Shown: positions 27,701 through 36,054, counted from the first letter of the stretch. The stretch: 64,000 bases of DNA from Actinoallomurus liliacearum (GCF_039542035.1 NZ_BAABHJ010000005.1:1152133-1216132); one strand, 5' to 3'. Numbers and translations are program-made. The notes: a model not told the origin generated them from the sequence alone.

Positions 27701-28766
27701 CCAGTGGCGCGAGGCGCCGCTGGACGACAAGGGCCGCGTGTCGTTCAAGCCGATGCGCACGAGCCGGCTGACGCTGCGGTTCTCCGGCCTGCCGCAGATC
27801 ACCGACGTCACCGTGCCGGGCGTCAAGCCGTTCCGCGCGCTCCCCGGCGCGCGCGTCCCGCTGCCGTGCGGTTTCGGCCCCCACCTGCGGCTGAACGGCG
27901 TCGACGTGCCGACCCGCGCGACCGGCACGTACGCGGACCTCCTGGAGGGGCGGGCGTTCCGGTTCCAGGCGTGCCGCACGGTCACGGTCAAGGCGGGCGA
28001 CGACCGGCTCGTCTCGGCGCCGTCCGGCGCCTTCCGCGTCGACTCCGCCGTGCTCGCCCCGGCCGGCGCCACGGCGGCCGGGGACGGCGAGCCGTCGCCG
28101 GTGACCGTGACGCGGTGGACGTCCGAGCACCGGCAGGTGGAGGTCTCGGCGCGGCGCGCCTCGTACCTGGTGGTCAACGAGAACTACAACGCCGGATGGC
28201 AGGCGAAGATCGACGGGCGGACCCTGCGCCCGGTACGGATCGACGGCTGGCGCCAGGCGTGGGCGCTCCCGGCGGGCACCATCGGCACCGTCCGCCTGTC
28301 GTACACCCCCGACCGCACGTATCAGGCCGCCGTCCTCATCGGCCTGAACTTCCTGGTCGTCCTGGTGATCGCAGCCCTCTGGCCGTCCCGGCACCGCTCC
28401 GCCGAGCCGGAGCCGCGACCGGAGACCGCGCGGGCGAGGTCCCGCTTCGTCGCGACCCTCGAGCTCGTCCTGACGGTGGGCGCGGCGGCGGGCATCGGCT
28501 ACTGGAGCGACGGCCTCGTCGGGACGGCCGTGGCGGCGGTCGCGGCGGTGGCGTTCGCCCTCGCCCCGGCGCGTACGCGGCTGGGCACGCCGTGGCTCCC
28601 GGCGGCGGCGATGCTCGCCGCGACGGCGTCCCTGCTCGTCGGCCTGCGCCTGCAGTCGGCGCAGCACACCGCGGCGCACCTGTGCACCGAGACCCTGCCG
28701 CAGCTCGTCTGCCTCGTCATCGTCGCCCGCCTGGTCGCGGCGTCGTCGCGGACACGGGAGAGGTAG
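24702..28766 (+). CDS. aftD: AftD-type alpha-(1->3)-arabinofuranosyltransferase
   Basis: AftD uses decaprenyl-phosphate arabinose to add alpha-1,3 branches to arabinan outside the membrane in mycobacteria. This 1354-residue protein has the DUF3367 GT-C region in the first ~500 residues. It starts with helix 1 near 28-48, the acidic first loop DTKIDMAVNPLGFLGRALHL and a string of about ten helices. A long extracellular part with discoidin-like carbohydrate-binding sections follows (about 690-850 with TRWESGGWTGPVGQWLRVDF; about 920-1030 with ATTWVPATGDRAPWLSLSW), and two to four terminal helices after about 1205. Homologues occur beyond mycolate-bearing genera, so the acceptor here is uncertain. 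It overlaps the GT4 gene at the start and the TetR gene at the end. Confidence 0.85.
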   Translation: MAALTRAEPSPDTEPYRLDERLRDRLRTLLGCALLTLLATATRPGRIIADTKIDMAVNPLGFLGRALHLWDIEQFGQLQNQVSGYLFPMGPFYALGHLAGMPAWIVQRLWLAMLLCTAFLGARRLAGRLGTGTPDTRLIGALAYALGPHGLASLGTNSSEYLPLAMLPWMVLPLVAAAHGGGRVRAAARSGLAVACCGGINATAVLAVLVVPVLYVLTRSSRGRPRLFRTRLLAWWAVAVGCATAWWSVPLLLLGRYAYSWLLYTEKAATTTATTGPANVLRGSERWLNLLVVDGRPWWPLGHAFATATLPVLCTGLVAALGLAGLVRARLPERTFLVLTLLTGLVVMVAGHAGPLAPAVRDLIDGPLAPLRNLYKFDGLVRLPLALGLAHLLSSPLRWRRWTAAGAAAALAGVLLSALSTGLSADGDFRAVPQYWREAAAWLNGRAGDQGVLAVPGARFGEYLWGRPMDDVTQPLLNVRWGERQLVPAGSAGFTRLLDAIDQRITTGRGSAGLTEVLARMGIRYLLVRNDLRRDDLRGAWPARVHQALDSSPGIRRVAWFGGVPAGSVLPDDAVSSPDQPYAPVEIYEVEGADDTVGLLDADQALRLYGSPEALLTMADDGLVDGRPVLFGADDPETTGRPVVADSLRKVERDFGELRGHTSPTLTAAAERGVPATRRDVLEPGWDRYSTVAAYTGIKDVTASASASDITSPAELDQPGALPYAAVDGDPRTRWESGGWTGPVGQWLRVDFDHPLTPRNVTAAFAQDDGLGPPPDEVAVETETGRVVQHLAGTSAAQPLRVPAGRTRWLRVRIRSLTARPAVPAAARVAVSELHVDGVRAGREYRLPTVPAGATVVMSRTSDGMPACLRGSIRWVCSPYLERGAEEPYAFDRVFTAARTDTAKLTGTAALTDPDLIQRYTSTDPRLQVTASSTLTREPATLPRGAFDADPATTWVPATGDRAPWLSLSWGRKVQVGQITVRRPAGAAYLTQVRVEGDDGQWREAPLDDKGRVSFKPMRTSRLTLRFSGLPQITDVTVPGVKPFRALPGARVPLPCGFGPHLRLNGVDVPTRATGTYADLLEGRAFRFQACRTVTVKAGDDRLVSAPSGAFRVDSAVLAPAGATAAGDGEPSPVTVTRWTSEHRQVEVSARRASYLVVNENYNAGWQAKIDGRTLRPVRIDGWRQAWALPAGTIGTVRLSYTPDRTYQAAVLIGLNFLVVLVIAALWPSRHRSAEPEPRPETARARSRFVATLELVLTVGAAAGIGYWSDGLVGTAVAAVAAVAFALAPARTRLGTPWLPAAAMLAATASLLVGLRLQSAQHTAAHLCTETLPQLVCLVIVARLVAASSRTRER

Positions 28767-29385
28767 TCACGCACGTCTTGATCAGTCGCACTATGTCGTC
28801 CAGGTCGGCCTCGAATTCGGTGGTGAGGTCGACGGGCAGGTCAAGCCACGGCGCCAGCCTGTGGTGGCCGGGAAGATCGCCCTCCGGGAGCCGGCCGCGG
28901 CGGCTGCGCGGGTCGAGGGTGCCGGGGGCGAAGCGGCCCGATGCCTCGGACGCGGCGAAGCCGATCACGAAAGTGCTGATCAGGCGCTCCAGCCGGGGCA
29001 CGTCGCGATCCGGGACCCCGGCTTCGATGAGCGCGGTGTAGATGACGTCCACCGCGCGCACGGCGTCCGGCGTGACGGCGGGCCGCGAGAAGAGCAGCTG
29101 CGCCGCCCACGGGTGACGCTGGGTCGCGTTCCGGCAGGCGTGCGCCAGGGCGCCGAGCCGTTCTTCCCACCCCTGGTCCTCGCCGGCGTCCGGCGGCAGG
29201 AACGCGGCGAGCAGTCGGCCGACGACGGCGTCCAGCAGCGCGGCCTTGCCGCTCACGTGCCGGTACAGCGCCATCGGTGTCACGCCGACGCGCTCGGCCA
29301 CCGCACGCATCGAGACGGCTTCGAGGCCGTGCTCGTCGGCGATGGCCAGTGCCGCGTCCAAGATCTCTTCCCGCCTGCCGCCCAT
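28717..29385 (-). CDS. TetR-family regulator of the adjacent ABC exporter
   Basis: This 222-residue regulator has a standard TetR helix-turn-helix near the N-terminus (ILDAALAIADEHGLEAVSMR followed by VAERVGVTPMALYRHVSGKA, about 8-55) and a variable ligand-binding C-terminal part. It is divergent from an ABC transporter ATPase 48 bp away, with a palindrome of TGTATAC elements between them, so it most likely represses that operon and itself. A much longer open frame continues upstream on this strand, but ATG 29385 gives the family N-terminus MGGRREEILDAAL. The 3' end overlaps the aftD gene by 50 bp. Confidence 0.88.
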   Translation of the reverse strand: MGGRREEILDAALAIADEHGLEAVSMRAVAERVGVTPMALYRHVSGKAALLDAVVGRLLAAFLPPDAGEDQGWEERLGALAHACRNATQRHPWAAQLLFSRPAVTPDAVRAVDVIYTALIEAGVPDRDVPRLERLISTFVIGFAASEASGRFAPGTLDPRSRRGRLPEGDLPGHHRLAPWLDLPVDLTTEFEADLDDIVRLIKTCVTTSPVSATTPRPGGRR

Positions 29386-29395
29386 GGGTCTACAG

Positions 29396-29418
29396 TGTAT
29401 ACGTATACGGTGTATACA
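29396..29418. promoter_or_regulatory. TetR operator palindrome
   Basis: TGTATAC (29396-29402) and GTATACA (29412-29418) are inverted around a 9-bp spacer. A second perfect 12-bp palindrome, GTATACGTATAC, occupies 29397-29408. The site lies 11 bp from the TetR start and 16 bp from the ATPase start, and probably overlaps both promoters. Confidence 0.75.
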
Positions 29419-29433
29419 TCGTCTGGAGGCGGG

Positions 29434-30306
29434 ATGCTCACAGCAGAGGGACTGGTGAAGCGCTACGGCCGGCGGCGAGCGCTCGACGGCTTCGACCTCG
29501 AGGTCGCGCCCGGCGAGATCGTCGGCCTGATCGGTCACAACGGCGCCGGCAAGACCACCTTCGTGGAGATCGTCACCGGTCTCGTGCGCCCCGACGCCGG
29601 CCGGGTGCGCGTCGGCGGGCGTGACGCGCTGCGCGCCGGCCCTGCCGTACGGCGGCTGCTCGGCGTGGCGCCGCAGGAGGTCGCGCTGTACGACCGCGTC
29701 ACCGTACGGGAGAACGCGCGGCTGTTCGCCGGACTGGCCGGGCTGCGCGGGCGGCGCCGGGACACCGAGATCGCCCGGGTCCTGGACGAGCTTCACCTGA
29801 CCGCGCTCGCGGACCGGCCCGTGGGCGTCCTGTCCGGTGGCCAGCGCCGCCGCGTCCAGGCCGCCACCGCCATGGTCGGTTCGCCGCCGCTGCTGCTGTT
29901 GGACGAACCGACCACCGGCGCCGACCCGGAGACCCGCTCGGCGCTGCTGCTCGCCGTCAGGGCCCGCGCCGAAGCTGGCGCGGCCGTCCTCTACACGACG
30001 CACTACCTGCCGGAACTCGTCGATCTGGACGCCACGTTGGCGCTCGCCCGTGCCGGGCGCGTCATCGCGCGCGGTACCCGGCAACAGCTCACCCGCCACC
30101 TGCCCGGCGAGCTCAGGGTCACCTTCGCCGACCCGGCCGAACCCGAACTGCGGCTGCCGACGACGGATCCCGGCGCCGACCTCGCCGCCCTGCTCGCCTC
30201 CGGCCGCGTGCCCGCCTCCGTCGACGTGCGCCGCCCCGGCCTGGACGATCTCTACCGCTCGCTGGGAGCCGCGGTGGGTGAGGAGGCCCGCGATGTCGCC
30301 GCGTGA
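29434..30306 (+). CDS. ABC-2 type exporter, ATP-binding subunit
   Basis: This 290-residue ATPase of the drug/daunorubicin export type energises an ABC-2 permease. Walker A is GHNGAGKTTF, signature LSGGQRRR, Walker B LLLLDEPTTGADP and the H-loop YTTHYLPE. The last ~70 residues form the accessory segment usual for this group (TFADPAEPELRLPTTDPGAD). ATG 29434 has the ribosome site GGAGGC. The 3' end overlaps the permease gene by 14 bp. Regulation by the divergent TetR protein is expected. The substrate is unknown. Confidence 0.9.
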   Translation: MLTAEGLVKRYGRRRALDGFDLEVAPGEIVGLIGHNGAGKTTFVEIVTGLVRPDAGRVRVGGRDALRAGPAVRRLLGVAPQEVALYDRVTVRENARLFAGLAGLRGRRRDTEIARVLDELHLTALADRPVGVLSGGQRRRVQAATAMVGSPPLLLLDEPTTGADPETRSALLLAVRARAEAGAAVLYTTHYLPELVDLDATLALARAGRVIARGTRQQLTRHLPGELRVTFADPAEPELRLPTTDPGADLAALLASGRVPASVDVRRPGLDDLYRSLGAAVGEEARDVAA

Positions 30307-31035
30307 GTCCGCCGCCCGTACGGGCGTTCTCGTCCGCCACAACCTGCTGCTGATGCTGCGCGAACCCGGCCCGCTGCTGAGCCGGATGATCCTCCCGCTC
30401 GCGTTCATCACCCTGCTGCGCCCGCTCTACCTGGCCGCACAAGGCCGGACGGCGGGCACCGAACAGGCGGTCGTCGGCACACTGGTCACCTTCTCGCTGC
30501 TCGCGCTGAGCATCTCCGGCGGCGCGATCCTCACCGAACGGCTGGCGCGCACCTGGGACCGCCTGCGCGGCACGCCACTCCATCCCGCGGAGATGCTCGC
30601 GGGCAAGGCCATCCCCGTCTTCGCGGCCCTGCTCGCCCAGCAAGTCCTCATCGTCGCTTCGGCGCGTGCGCCCTCGGGCTGAGCGTTCCGCATCCACTCC
30701 TGCTGCTGGGCGTCCTGCTGAGCTGGAGCTGCACGCTGCTCGGCCTCGGTGCGCTGGTCGGCGTACTGGTCCGCAGCATGGGCGAACTCTCGGCCGCCTA
30801 CGACATCGGCGGCATGCTGCTCAGCAGTCTCGGCGGCGCGCTCGTCCCGCTCGGCGCCCTGCCGCACTGGGTCGCGGGCGTGGCCCCGATCTCGCCCGGC
30901 TACTGGGCCGTCCGCGGGCTGCACGCCGCCCTGACCGGCGACGCGCACACCGCGGCGGCGGCCTGCGCCGTCCTGCTCGGCGTGGCGCTGACCTGCGGCA
31001 CCGTCGCCTCGATCCGACTTCGGCTCTGCCCGTGA
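30293..31035 (+). pseudogene. ABC-2 type permease, single-base frameshift
   Basis: The partner of the preceding ATPase begins MSPRESAARTGVLVRHNLLL in frame 2 and reads to LIVASARAPSG, stopping at 30680-30682. Homologous membrane text continues in frame 1 as FGACALGLSVPHPLLLLG, then GELSAAYDIGGMLLSSLGGA to a stop at 31035. Restoring one base near 30655-30662 would join the halves into an ABC-2 membrane protein of about 247 residues with six helices. Either the gene is recently inactivated or there is a sequencing error. If real, the exporter cannot work without another permease. Confidence 0.8.
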
Positions 31036-31047
31036 TCTCCGCCGGAT

Positions 31048-31554
31048 CTAGTCGCCGGTCGTGCCGTCGAGCATCTCGCGCAGGATGTCCAGGTGGCCGT
31101 TGTGGCGGGCTGTCTCCTCGGTGAGGTGGAGGAGGATCCAGCGCAGGTCGACGTGGAGGCCGTTGCGGATGGTTCCCTCAGCCTGCTTGTCCAGGTCGTT
31201 CCCGGCGACCAGTTCGCGGTAGCGGGCGCTCTGTTCGGCGTATTCGTCGAGCAACTGCGTGAGCGGGAAGTCGACGGCGATACGCATCTCGCGGTCGGGG
31301 TCCTCATCCGTCATGGGGGCCCGGTCTTCCTCGCCGAGGAAGACCACCTGGAACCAGTAGTACTCGACCCAGCGAAGGTGGTTGATCAGTCCGCTCATGG
31401 TCATCAGCGGTGAGCCCGGCAGGAGCGCCTTGCGGGCGTTCTCCGCGGAGACACCCTCGCACTTGGCGCGGGCGGTGTCCCGTGCGTAGTCGAGGAAGGT
31501 GGTGAGCTGGGTGCGCTCGTCCCATGCGGGCGGCGTGTCGTTGATTCTGGTCAT
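31048..31554 (-). CDS. DinB-family (DUF664) protein
   Basis: The 168 residues fold as a predicted four-helix DinB bundle. LINHLRWVEYYWFQVVFLGE and LRWILLHLTEETARHNGHLD supply the histidines (in NHLRW, LHLTEE and ARHNGHLD) that typically bind a metal in this family. Members include thiol transferases that use bacillithiol or mycothiol, but most are uncharacterised. ATG 31554 gives MTRINDTPPAW, the usual family start; an ATG at 31566 is also possible. It converges on the frameshifted permease, 12 bp away. A 320-bp gap to the tannase gene lies upstream. Confidence 0.8.
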   Translation of the reverse strand: MTRINDTPPAWDERTQLTTFLDYARDTARAKCEGVSAENARKALLPGSPLMTMSGLINHLRWVEYYWFQVVFLGEEDRAPMTDEDPDREMRIAVDFPLTQLLDEYAEQSARYRELVAGNDLDKQAEGTIRNGLHVDLRWILLHLTEETARHNGHLDILREMLDGTTGD

Positions 31555-31566
31555 CGCGCGAAGCAT

Positions 31567-31875
31567 CCCCAACCACCGCGCCCGTTGTCGAGGTTTTTAT
31601 CGACGGACCCCACCTGCTCCACCCAGCGCCTTCTCCAGTGGGGCGCTACAGCGATTCAGCGCCGGCGGGCCGCCCGGCATGATCCGCCGGACAGGCCCTA
31701 GGCGAGCGTCGCCGGCCGACGTCGTCGCCCGGCCACATTCGGCCCACGGACTGGCGGAAGTTTTATCTACCAAAGTGTCATCCAGATTGTTAACATTCCT
31801 CGAACCTGCTGTTCTTCAGCCGGCTCGGGGGCTGCCAGGCAGGAGCGGCATGCCTGACCAAGGAGGCGGTTGCCC
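31567..31875. other. 309-bp intergenic region, probable divergent promoters
   Basis: No gene is seen. The segment 31755-31800 (AAGTTTTATCTACC, then ATTGTTAACATTCC) is the most AT-rich in the neighbourhood and is the likely promoter zone for the secreted tannase. GTTAACAT could be part of a -10 region. A strong ribosome site (AGGAGG) is at 31861-31866. Confidence 0.4.
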
Positions 31876-33678
31876 ATGCGTGGATCATTAGCGCGCGATC
31901 AAGAATCCCGAGACAGCAGGAGACGGGCGCGGCGCCGGTGGCGGCCGATGACCGGTTCTCTCCTCCTCGCCGTCCTGCCGGTGGTCTTCGGGTCCGTCGG
32001 GAGCCTGGCCGGTACCGCCGGTGCGCGGCCGAACGAACGTCCCGTCACGGCGGCGGGGCTCGCGGACCTTCCGGCGCTCAAGCCGGTGATGGACTGCGCC
32101 GAGTTGACGGGCCTCGACCTGAGCGGCGTCACCGACGCACCAGTGAAGATCACCTCTGCGACCGTCTCGACGACGGGCGCGCCGGCCCCGTACTGCGACG
32201 TCCGGGGGACCGTCGCTCCGGCGAACACCATCGTCATGCGCCTGCCCGTCAACGGCTGGACGCAGCGCTACCTCCAGACGGGCTGCGGCGGTGAGTGCGG
32301 CTCGGCGAACATCGACTACACGCAGGCGTCGACCTGCACGCCGGTCACGGACGGCACGATCGCCAGTGCGACGACCGACATGGGGCACCAGGGGAGCCCC
32401 GACGGATCCTGGGCGGCGAACAACCCGCAGGCGCAGATCGACTTCGCCTACCGCGGCGTCCACGTGACGTCCCAGGTCGCCAAGGCCGTCATCGCCCGGT
32501 TCTACGGCCGTTCTCCCGCCTACTCCTACTTCGACGGCTGCTCCGACGGCGGCCGTGAGGCGCTGATGGAGGCCCAGCGCTTCCCCGGCGACTTCGACGG
32601 CATCGCCGCCGGAGCCCCGGCGAACGACATGGTCGTCCAGAACACCTTCCACCACGCGTGGAACGTCCTGACCAACCTCGACGACGACGGCCACTACATC
32701 CTCCTCGCCGGCAAACTGCCGCTGATCCACCGCGCCGTGCTGGCCGCCTGTGACGGACTGGACGGTGTGACGGACGGCCTGATCGGCGACCCGCGCCAGT
32801 GCCACTTCGACCCGGCGACGCTGTTGTGCAAGGCCGGCCAGGATCCATCGACCTGCCTGAGCAGCGCCGAGACCGGTGTCGTCCGCCGTCTTCACGACGG
32901 GGCGGTCGACGAGCGGGGCCGCCGACTGGAGCCCGCGATCGCCCACGAGTGGGGCTCCGAGCTCGACTGGACCCTCTTCGTCCCGGCGAAACAAGGTCAG
33001 ACGGTGGGCAGCGAGAACTTCGTGCTGTCCTTCGCGCGGTACCTCGGATACACGAACGTGGTGAATCCCGGCTGGAAGCTGTCCGACCTGAAGTTCACGG
33101 TCGCCTCGTTCTGGAAGACGGTCCAGTCGTCTGGCTACCTCGCCGCGATGGACCCGGACCTGAGCCGTTTTCAGCGCGGTGGCGGAAAGCTCTTGCTTTG
33201 GCACGGCTGGAGCGACCAGCACATCTCCCCGCAGAGCACCCTGGCGTATTACGACGCGATGCGGAAGACCATGGGCCGTGGCGTCGTTGACAGGTTCGCC
33301 AAGCTGTACCTCTTCCCCGGCGTCGCGCACTGCGGTGGCGGCGAGGGCCCGAACACCTTCGACGTCCTCACTCCCGTGATGGCGTGGACGGAGAGCGGCC
33401 GGCAGCCCGGCAGGATCGTCGCGTCGAACGTGACGAACGGCACCGTCACGCGTACTCGCCCGGTCTACCCGTACCCGACGGTCGCGCGCTACGACGGCAC
33501 GGGCAGCGTCGACGACGCGGCGAACTTCGTGCCGAGCACGCCGCGCCACGAGCCGGGTCCCGGCTATCACTGGGTCGGTGAACGGCTGTACTCCGGCGAC
33601 TACCAGACCTGGTGCACGGCGTCCGGTGTGAGACTCCTCTGCCGGCCGACGCGGACCTGGCTCACGGCTCGCGCGTAG
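31876..33678 (+). CDS. Secreted tannase/feruloyl esterase family protein
   Basis: The family hydrolyses ester bonds of gallate, ferulate or related aromatic acids outside the cell. The 600 residues begin with a basic segment, then a hydrophobic signal (TGSLLLAVLPVVFGSVGSL) and the mature part from about residue 50. The catalytic CS-D-HC motif is complete: Ser223 preceded by Cys222 (DGCSDGGRE), Asp447 (WHGWSDQHIS) and His485 followed by Cys486 (GVAHCGGG). A predicted calcium-type insert, DGLDGVTDGLIGDPRQC, is also present. ATG 31876 is 9 bp after AGGAGG; TTG at 31870 is too close. The next genes encode a GntR regulator and an organic-acid/sulphonate-type importer, so uptake of a liberated aromatic is plausible. 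Confidence 0.9.
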   Translation: MRGSLARDQESRDSRRRARRRWRPMTGSLLLAVLPVVFGSVGSLAGTAGARPNERPVTAAGLADLPALKPVMDCAELTGLDLSGVTDAPVKITSATVSTTGAPAPYCDVRGTVAPANTIVMRLPVNGWTQRYLQTGCGGECGSANIDYTQASTCTPVTDGTIASATTDMGHQGSPDGSWAANNPQAQIDFAYRGVHVTSQVAKAVIARFYGRSPAYSYFDGCSDGGREALMEAQRFPGDFDGIAAGAPANDMVVQNTFHHAWNVLTNLDDDGHYILLAGKLPLIHRAVLAACDGLDGVTDGLIGDPRQCHFDPATLLCKAGQDPSTCLSSAETGVVRRLHDGAVDERGRRLEPAIAHEWGSELDWTLFVPAKQGQTVGSENFVLSFARYLGYTNVVNPGWKLSDLKFTVASFWKTVQSSGYLAAMDPDLSRFQRGGGKLLLWHGWSDQHISPQSTLAYYDAMRKTMGRGVVDRFAKLYLFPGVAHCGGGEGPNTFDVLTPVMAWTESGRQPGRIVASNVTNGTVTRTRPVYPYPTVARYDGTGSVDDAANFVPSTPRHEPGPGYHWVGERLYSGDYQTWCTASGVRLLCRPTRTWLTARA

Positions 33679-33710
33679 CGTCTCGCGCTCGCCTTCAGGC
33701 CCGTCCCGGA

Positions 33711-34376
33711 TCAGGCCGGGGTGGACCTGAGGGCTTCGATGACGCCGGCCAGGTGGGCGCGTGCCGCCCGCTCGGCGGCTTCCGGCGCGCGGGCGCAGAT
33801 CGCCTCGATGATGGCGTGGTGCTCGGCCAGGGAAACGTTCGGCCGGCCGGGGAGCAGAGCCAGTCTGAACTGGTGCCGGACGTTCTGCGCGCGCAGCCGC
33901 GACAGCACCGCGGCGGCGGTGCCCTGCCCGCTGATCTCGACGATCCGCTGGTGGAGGGCCCGGTTGAGCTCCGAGTACCGCAGCACGTGCCCGTCCGCGA
34001 CTGCGGCGCGCATCGCCGCGTCGAGGGCGCGCAGTTCGGCCATTTGTTCGTCGGTGACGTGCTCGGCGGCCTTGGCGGCGCACAGGCCCTCCACGGCCAT
34101 GCGGACCTCGGAGATCTCGATCGCCTCGTCCAGGGTGATGGCGCGGACGCGGGCGCCCCGGTGCTGGATCCGCTCGACGAGCCCCTCATTGGCCAGCTCG
34201 AACAGCGCCGTGCGGACCCCGCCCCGGCTCACGCCGAACTGCTCGGACAGGTCCGCCTCGACCAGGCGCTGGTTGGGCGCGAAGTCCCCCCGGGCGATCG
34301 CCTCCCGGATCGCCGCGGTGACGTCCAGGCGTTCGGTCTCCCCGGTGGCGTCCGTGGTCTGCTCGTGCGTTGGCAT
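33711..34376 (-). CDS. GntR-family (FadR/VanR-type) regulator
   Basis: The 221 residues have an N-terminal winged helix (AAIREAIARGDFAPNQRLVE and LSEQFGVSRGGVRTALFELA, about 18-75) and a C-terminal all-helical FCD effector domain. The latter has the metal/ligand pattern around Asp, His and His (LRYSELNRALHQRI; SLAEHHAIIEAI). Such regulators respond to organic or aromatic acids. ATG 34376 is preceded by GAGGAAG; upstream starts lack homology. It is convergent with tannase and transcribed in the same direction as the ABC genes but after them, so it could be the last gene of that operon or separately controlled. Confidence 0.88.
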   Translation of the reverse strand: MPTHEQTTDATGETERLDVTAAIREAIARGDFAPNQRLVEADLSEQFGVSRGGVRTALFELANEGLVERIQHRGARVRAITLDEAIEISEVRMAVEGLCAAKAAEHVTDEQMAELRALDAAMRAAVADGHVLRYSELNRALHQRIVEISGQGTAAAVLSRLRAQNVRHQFRLALLPGRPNVSLAEHHAIIEAICARAPEAAERAARAHLAGVIEALRSTPA

Positions 34377-34439
34377 GCTTCCTCGCTCGCGGGCCCGTCG
34401 ACCTGCGCCCATCTTCGTACCGGGCGGGCCGCCACGATT

Positions 34440-35270
34440 CTAGGGACTCGGCCGGTGGCCCTCCTTCGCCTGCTGGATGAGCCGGTAGATGTGGGCTCGC
34501 AGTTCGGCGAAGCGTGGGTCGGAGCGGGTGGTGAGCTGGTCGCGCTCGCCCGGCAGGTCGATGGCGACCTCCTCCAGGACGACCGTCGGCGAGTTCGACA
34601 GGACGATGACGCGCTGCCCCAGGTAGACCGACTCGTCGATGTCGTGGGTGACGAAGAGGACGGTGACCCCTAGGCGTTGCCAGAGGGCGCGGACGAGGTC
34701 CTCGAGCTCGGCGCGGGTCTGGGCGTCGACCGCGGCGAACGGCTCGTCCATCAGCAGGATGTGCGGCTCGTACGCGACCGCTCGGGCGATGGCCACGCGC
34801 TGCTGCATGCCTCCCGACAGTTGCCAGGGGTGGGCGTCGTGCACCTCGGCCAGTCCGACGGCGTCCAACGCCTCCCGTACGAGCCTCTGGCGTTCGGCCT
34901 TGGGGACGCGCTTCTCCTTCAGCGGCCGTTCGACGTTCTGGCGCACGGTCATCCAGGGGAAGAGGCTGCGGCCGTACTCCTGGAAGACCACGGCCATTCC
35001 CGGCGGCGGGCCGGTCACCTTCCGCCCCTCGAGCGTCACCTCCCCGGCCGTGCAGTCCAGCAGGCCCGCGACGCAGCGCAACAGGGTGGTCTTGCCCGCG
35101 CCGGACGGCCCGACGATGCAGACCAGCTCGCCCGCCCCGACGCTGAAGGTCAGGTCGCAGACCGCTTCGACGCCCCGTCCCTTGCCCTGGTAGACCTTCT
35201 TCAGCCCGCGGACGTCCAGCAGCGCGGTGGACGTGCCGGGGTTCTCGACGCCGATCGGTGTGGTGGTCAT
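34440..35270 (-). CDS. Nitrate/sulphonate/taurine-type ABC importer, ATPase
   Basis: This 276-residue ATPase of the SsuB/TauB/NrtD group powers import of an organic anion. Walker A is GPSGAGKTTL, the Q-loop stretch MAVVFQEYGRSLFPWMTV is typical of this group, the signature is LSGGMQQR, Walker B ILLMDEPFAAVD and the H-loop VTHDI. The C-terminal tail has no extra domain. The ATG at 35270 follows the permease stop at once. It belongs to an operon read right to left: SBP, permease, permease, ATPase. Confidence 0.92.
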   Translation of the reverse strand: MTTTPIGVENPGTSTALLDVRGLKKVYQGKGRGVEAVCDLTFSVGAGELVCIVGPSGAGKTTLLRCVAGLLDCTAGEVTLEGRKVTGPPPGMAVVFQEYGRSLFPWMTVRQNVERPLKEKRVPKAERQRLVREALDAVGLAEVHDAHPWQLSGGMQQRVAIARAVAYEPHILLMDEPFAAVDAQTRAELEDLVRALWQRLGVTVLFVTHDIDESVYLGQRVIVLSNSPTVVLEEVAIDLPGERDQLTTRSDPRFAELRAHIYRLIQQAKEGHRPSP

Positions 35271-35271
35271 C

Positions 35272-36054
35272 TCAACCCTCTCGCTGGGAGCGGCGCAGGC
35301 CGGTGTACCAGCGCAGCACCCGGGCCTCCACGAACTGGAAGACGGCCGACAGGGCGATGCCGATCAGCCCGAGCAGGATGATCCCGCTCCACATCTGCGG
35401 GATCGAGAAGCTGCGCTGGAACTGGATGATGGTGAAGCCCACCCCGTTGCTCGCGGCGAACATCTCGCTGATCACCATCAGGATGATCCCGATGGACAGC
35501 GCCTGCCGCGCGCCGGCGGCGATCCGCGGGCTCGCCCCCCGCAGGACCAGGTGGACGAGCCGGGAGTGCGGGCGCATCCGGTAACACCGGGCGGTGTCGC
35601 GCAGCACCTCGTCCAGCCCGCGCACCCCCTCGACGGTGTTCAGCAGGATCGGCCAGACGCACCCGGAGACGATCACCAGGATCTTCATCTCGTTCCCGAT
35701 GCCGGCGAACAGCATGAGGATCGGCACCAGCACGGGCGACGGGATCGCCCGGAAGAACTCCAGGACGGGCTCCAGCAGCGCCCGGAGCACGCGCGCCGAG
35801 CCGATCGCGACGCCGAGGGCCACTCCCAGCACCAGGGCCAGGAGGTAGCCGGCGAGCAGCCGGAGCAGGCTGGGCAGCACGTCGCCGGTGAGCCGGCCGT
35901 GGAACCAGGTGTCGTCGAACGTGCCCAGGATCTGGCGCAGCGGCGGCCAGAAGAAGTCGGTGCTGTCCGCCGTCGCCAGCCACCACGCCCCGAACAGCAG
36001 GACCGGAACGGCGAGCAGGAGGACGATCCCGCGCACCACGCCGAGGACCTTCAT
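35272..36054 (-). CDS. Nitrate/sulphonate/taurine-type ABC importer, permease 2
   Basis: This 260-residue inner-membrane subunit has six helices and the BPD transporter EAA loop (DEVLRDTARCYRMRPHSRLV, about 155-175, binding the ATPase). It pairs with the second permease gene; SsuC/TauC-type importers with two unlike permeases are less common than homodimers, but the pair here is clearly two distinct genes. The start overlaps the stop of the other permease by ATGA. Helix segments are visible at residues 8-27, 60-85, 95-125, 180-210 and 225-250. Confidence 0.9.
   Translation of the reverse strand: MKVLGVVRGIVLLLAVPVLLFGAWWLATADSTDFFWPPLRQILGTFDDTWFHGRLTGDVLPSLLRLLAGYLLALVLGVALGVAIGSARVLRALLEPVLEFFRAIPSPVLVPILMLFAGIGNEMKILVIVSGCVWPILLNTVEGVRGLDEVLRDTARCYRMRPHSRLVHLVLRGASPRIAAGARQALSIGIILMVISEMFAASNGVGFTIIQFQRSFSIPQMWSGIILLGLIGIALSAVFQFVEARVLRWYTGLRRSQREG

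Noticed and set aside
26093..29041. Plus-strand 982-codon open frame inside aftD
   Set aside because: It is Arg/Pro-rich and in another frame of a clear AftD-type protein.
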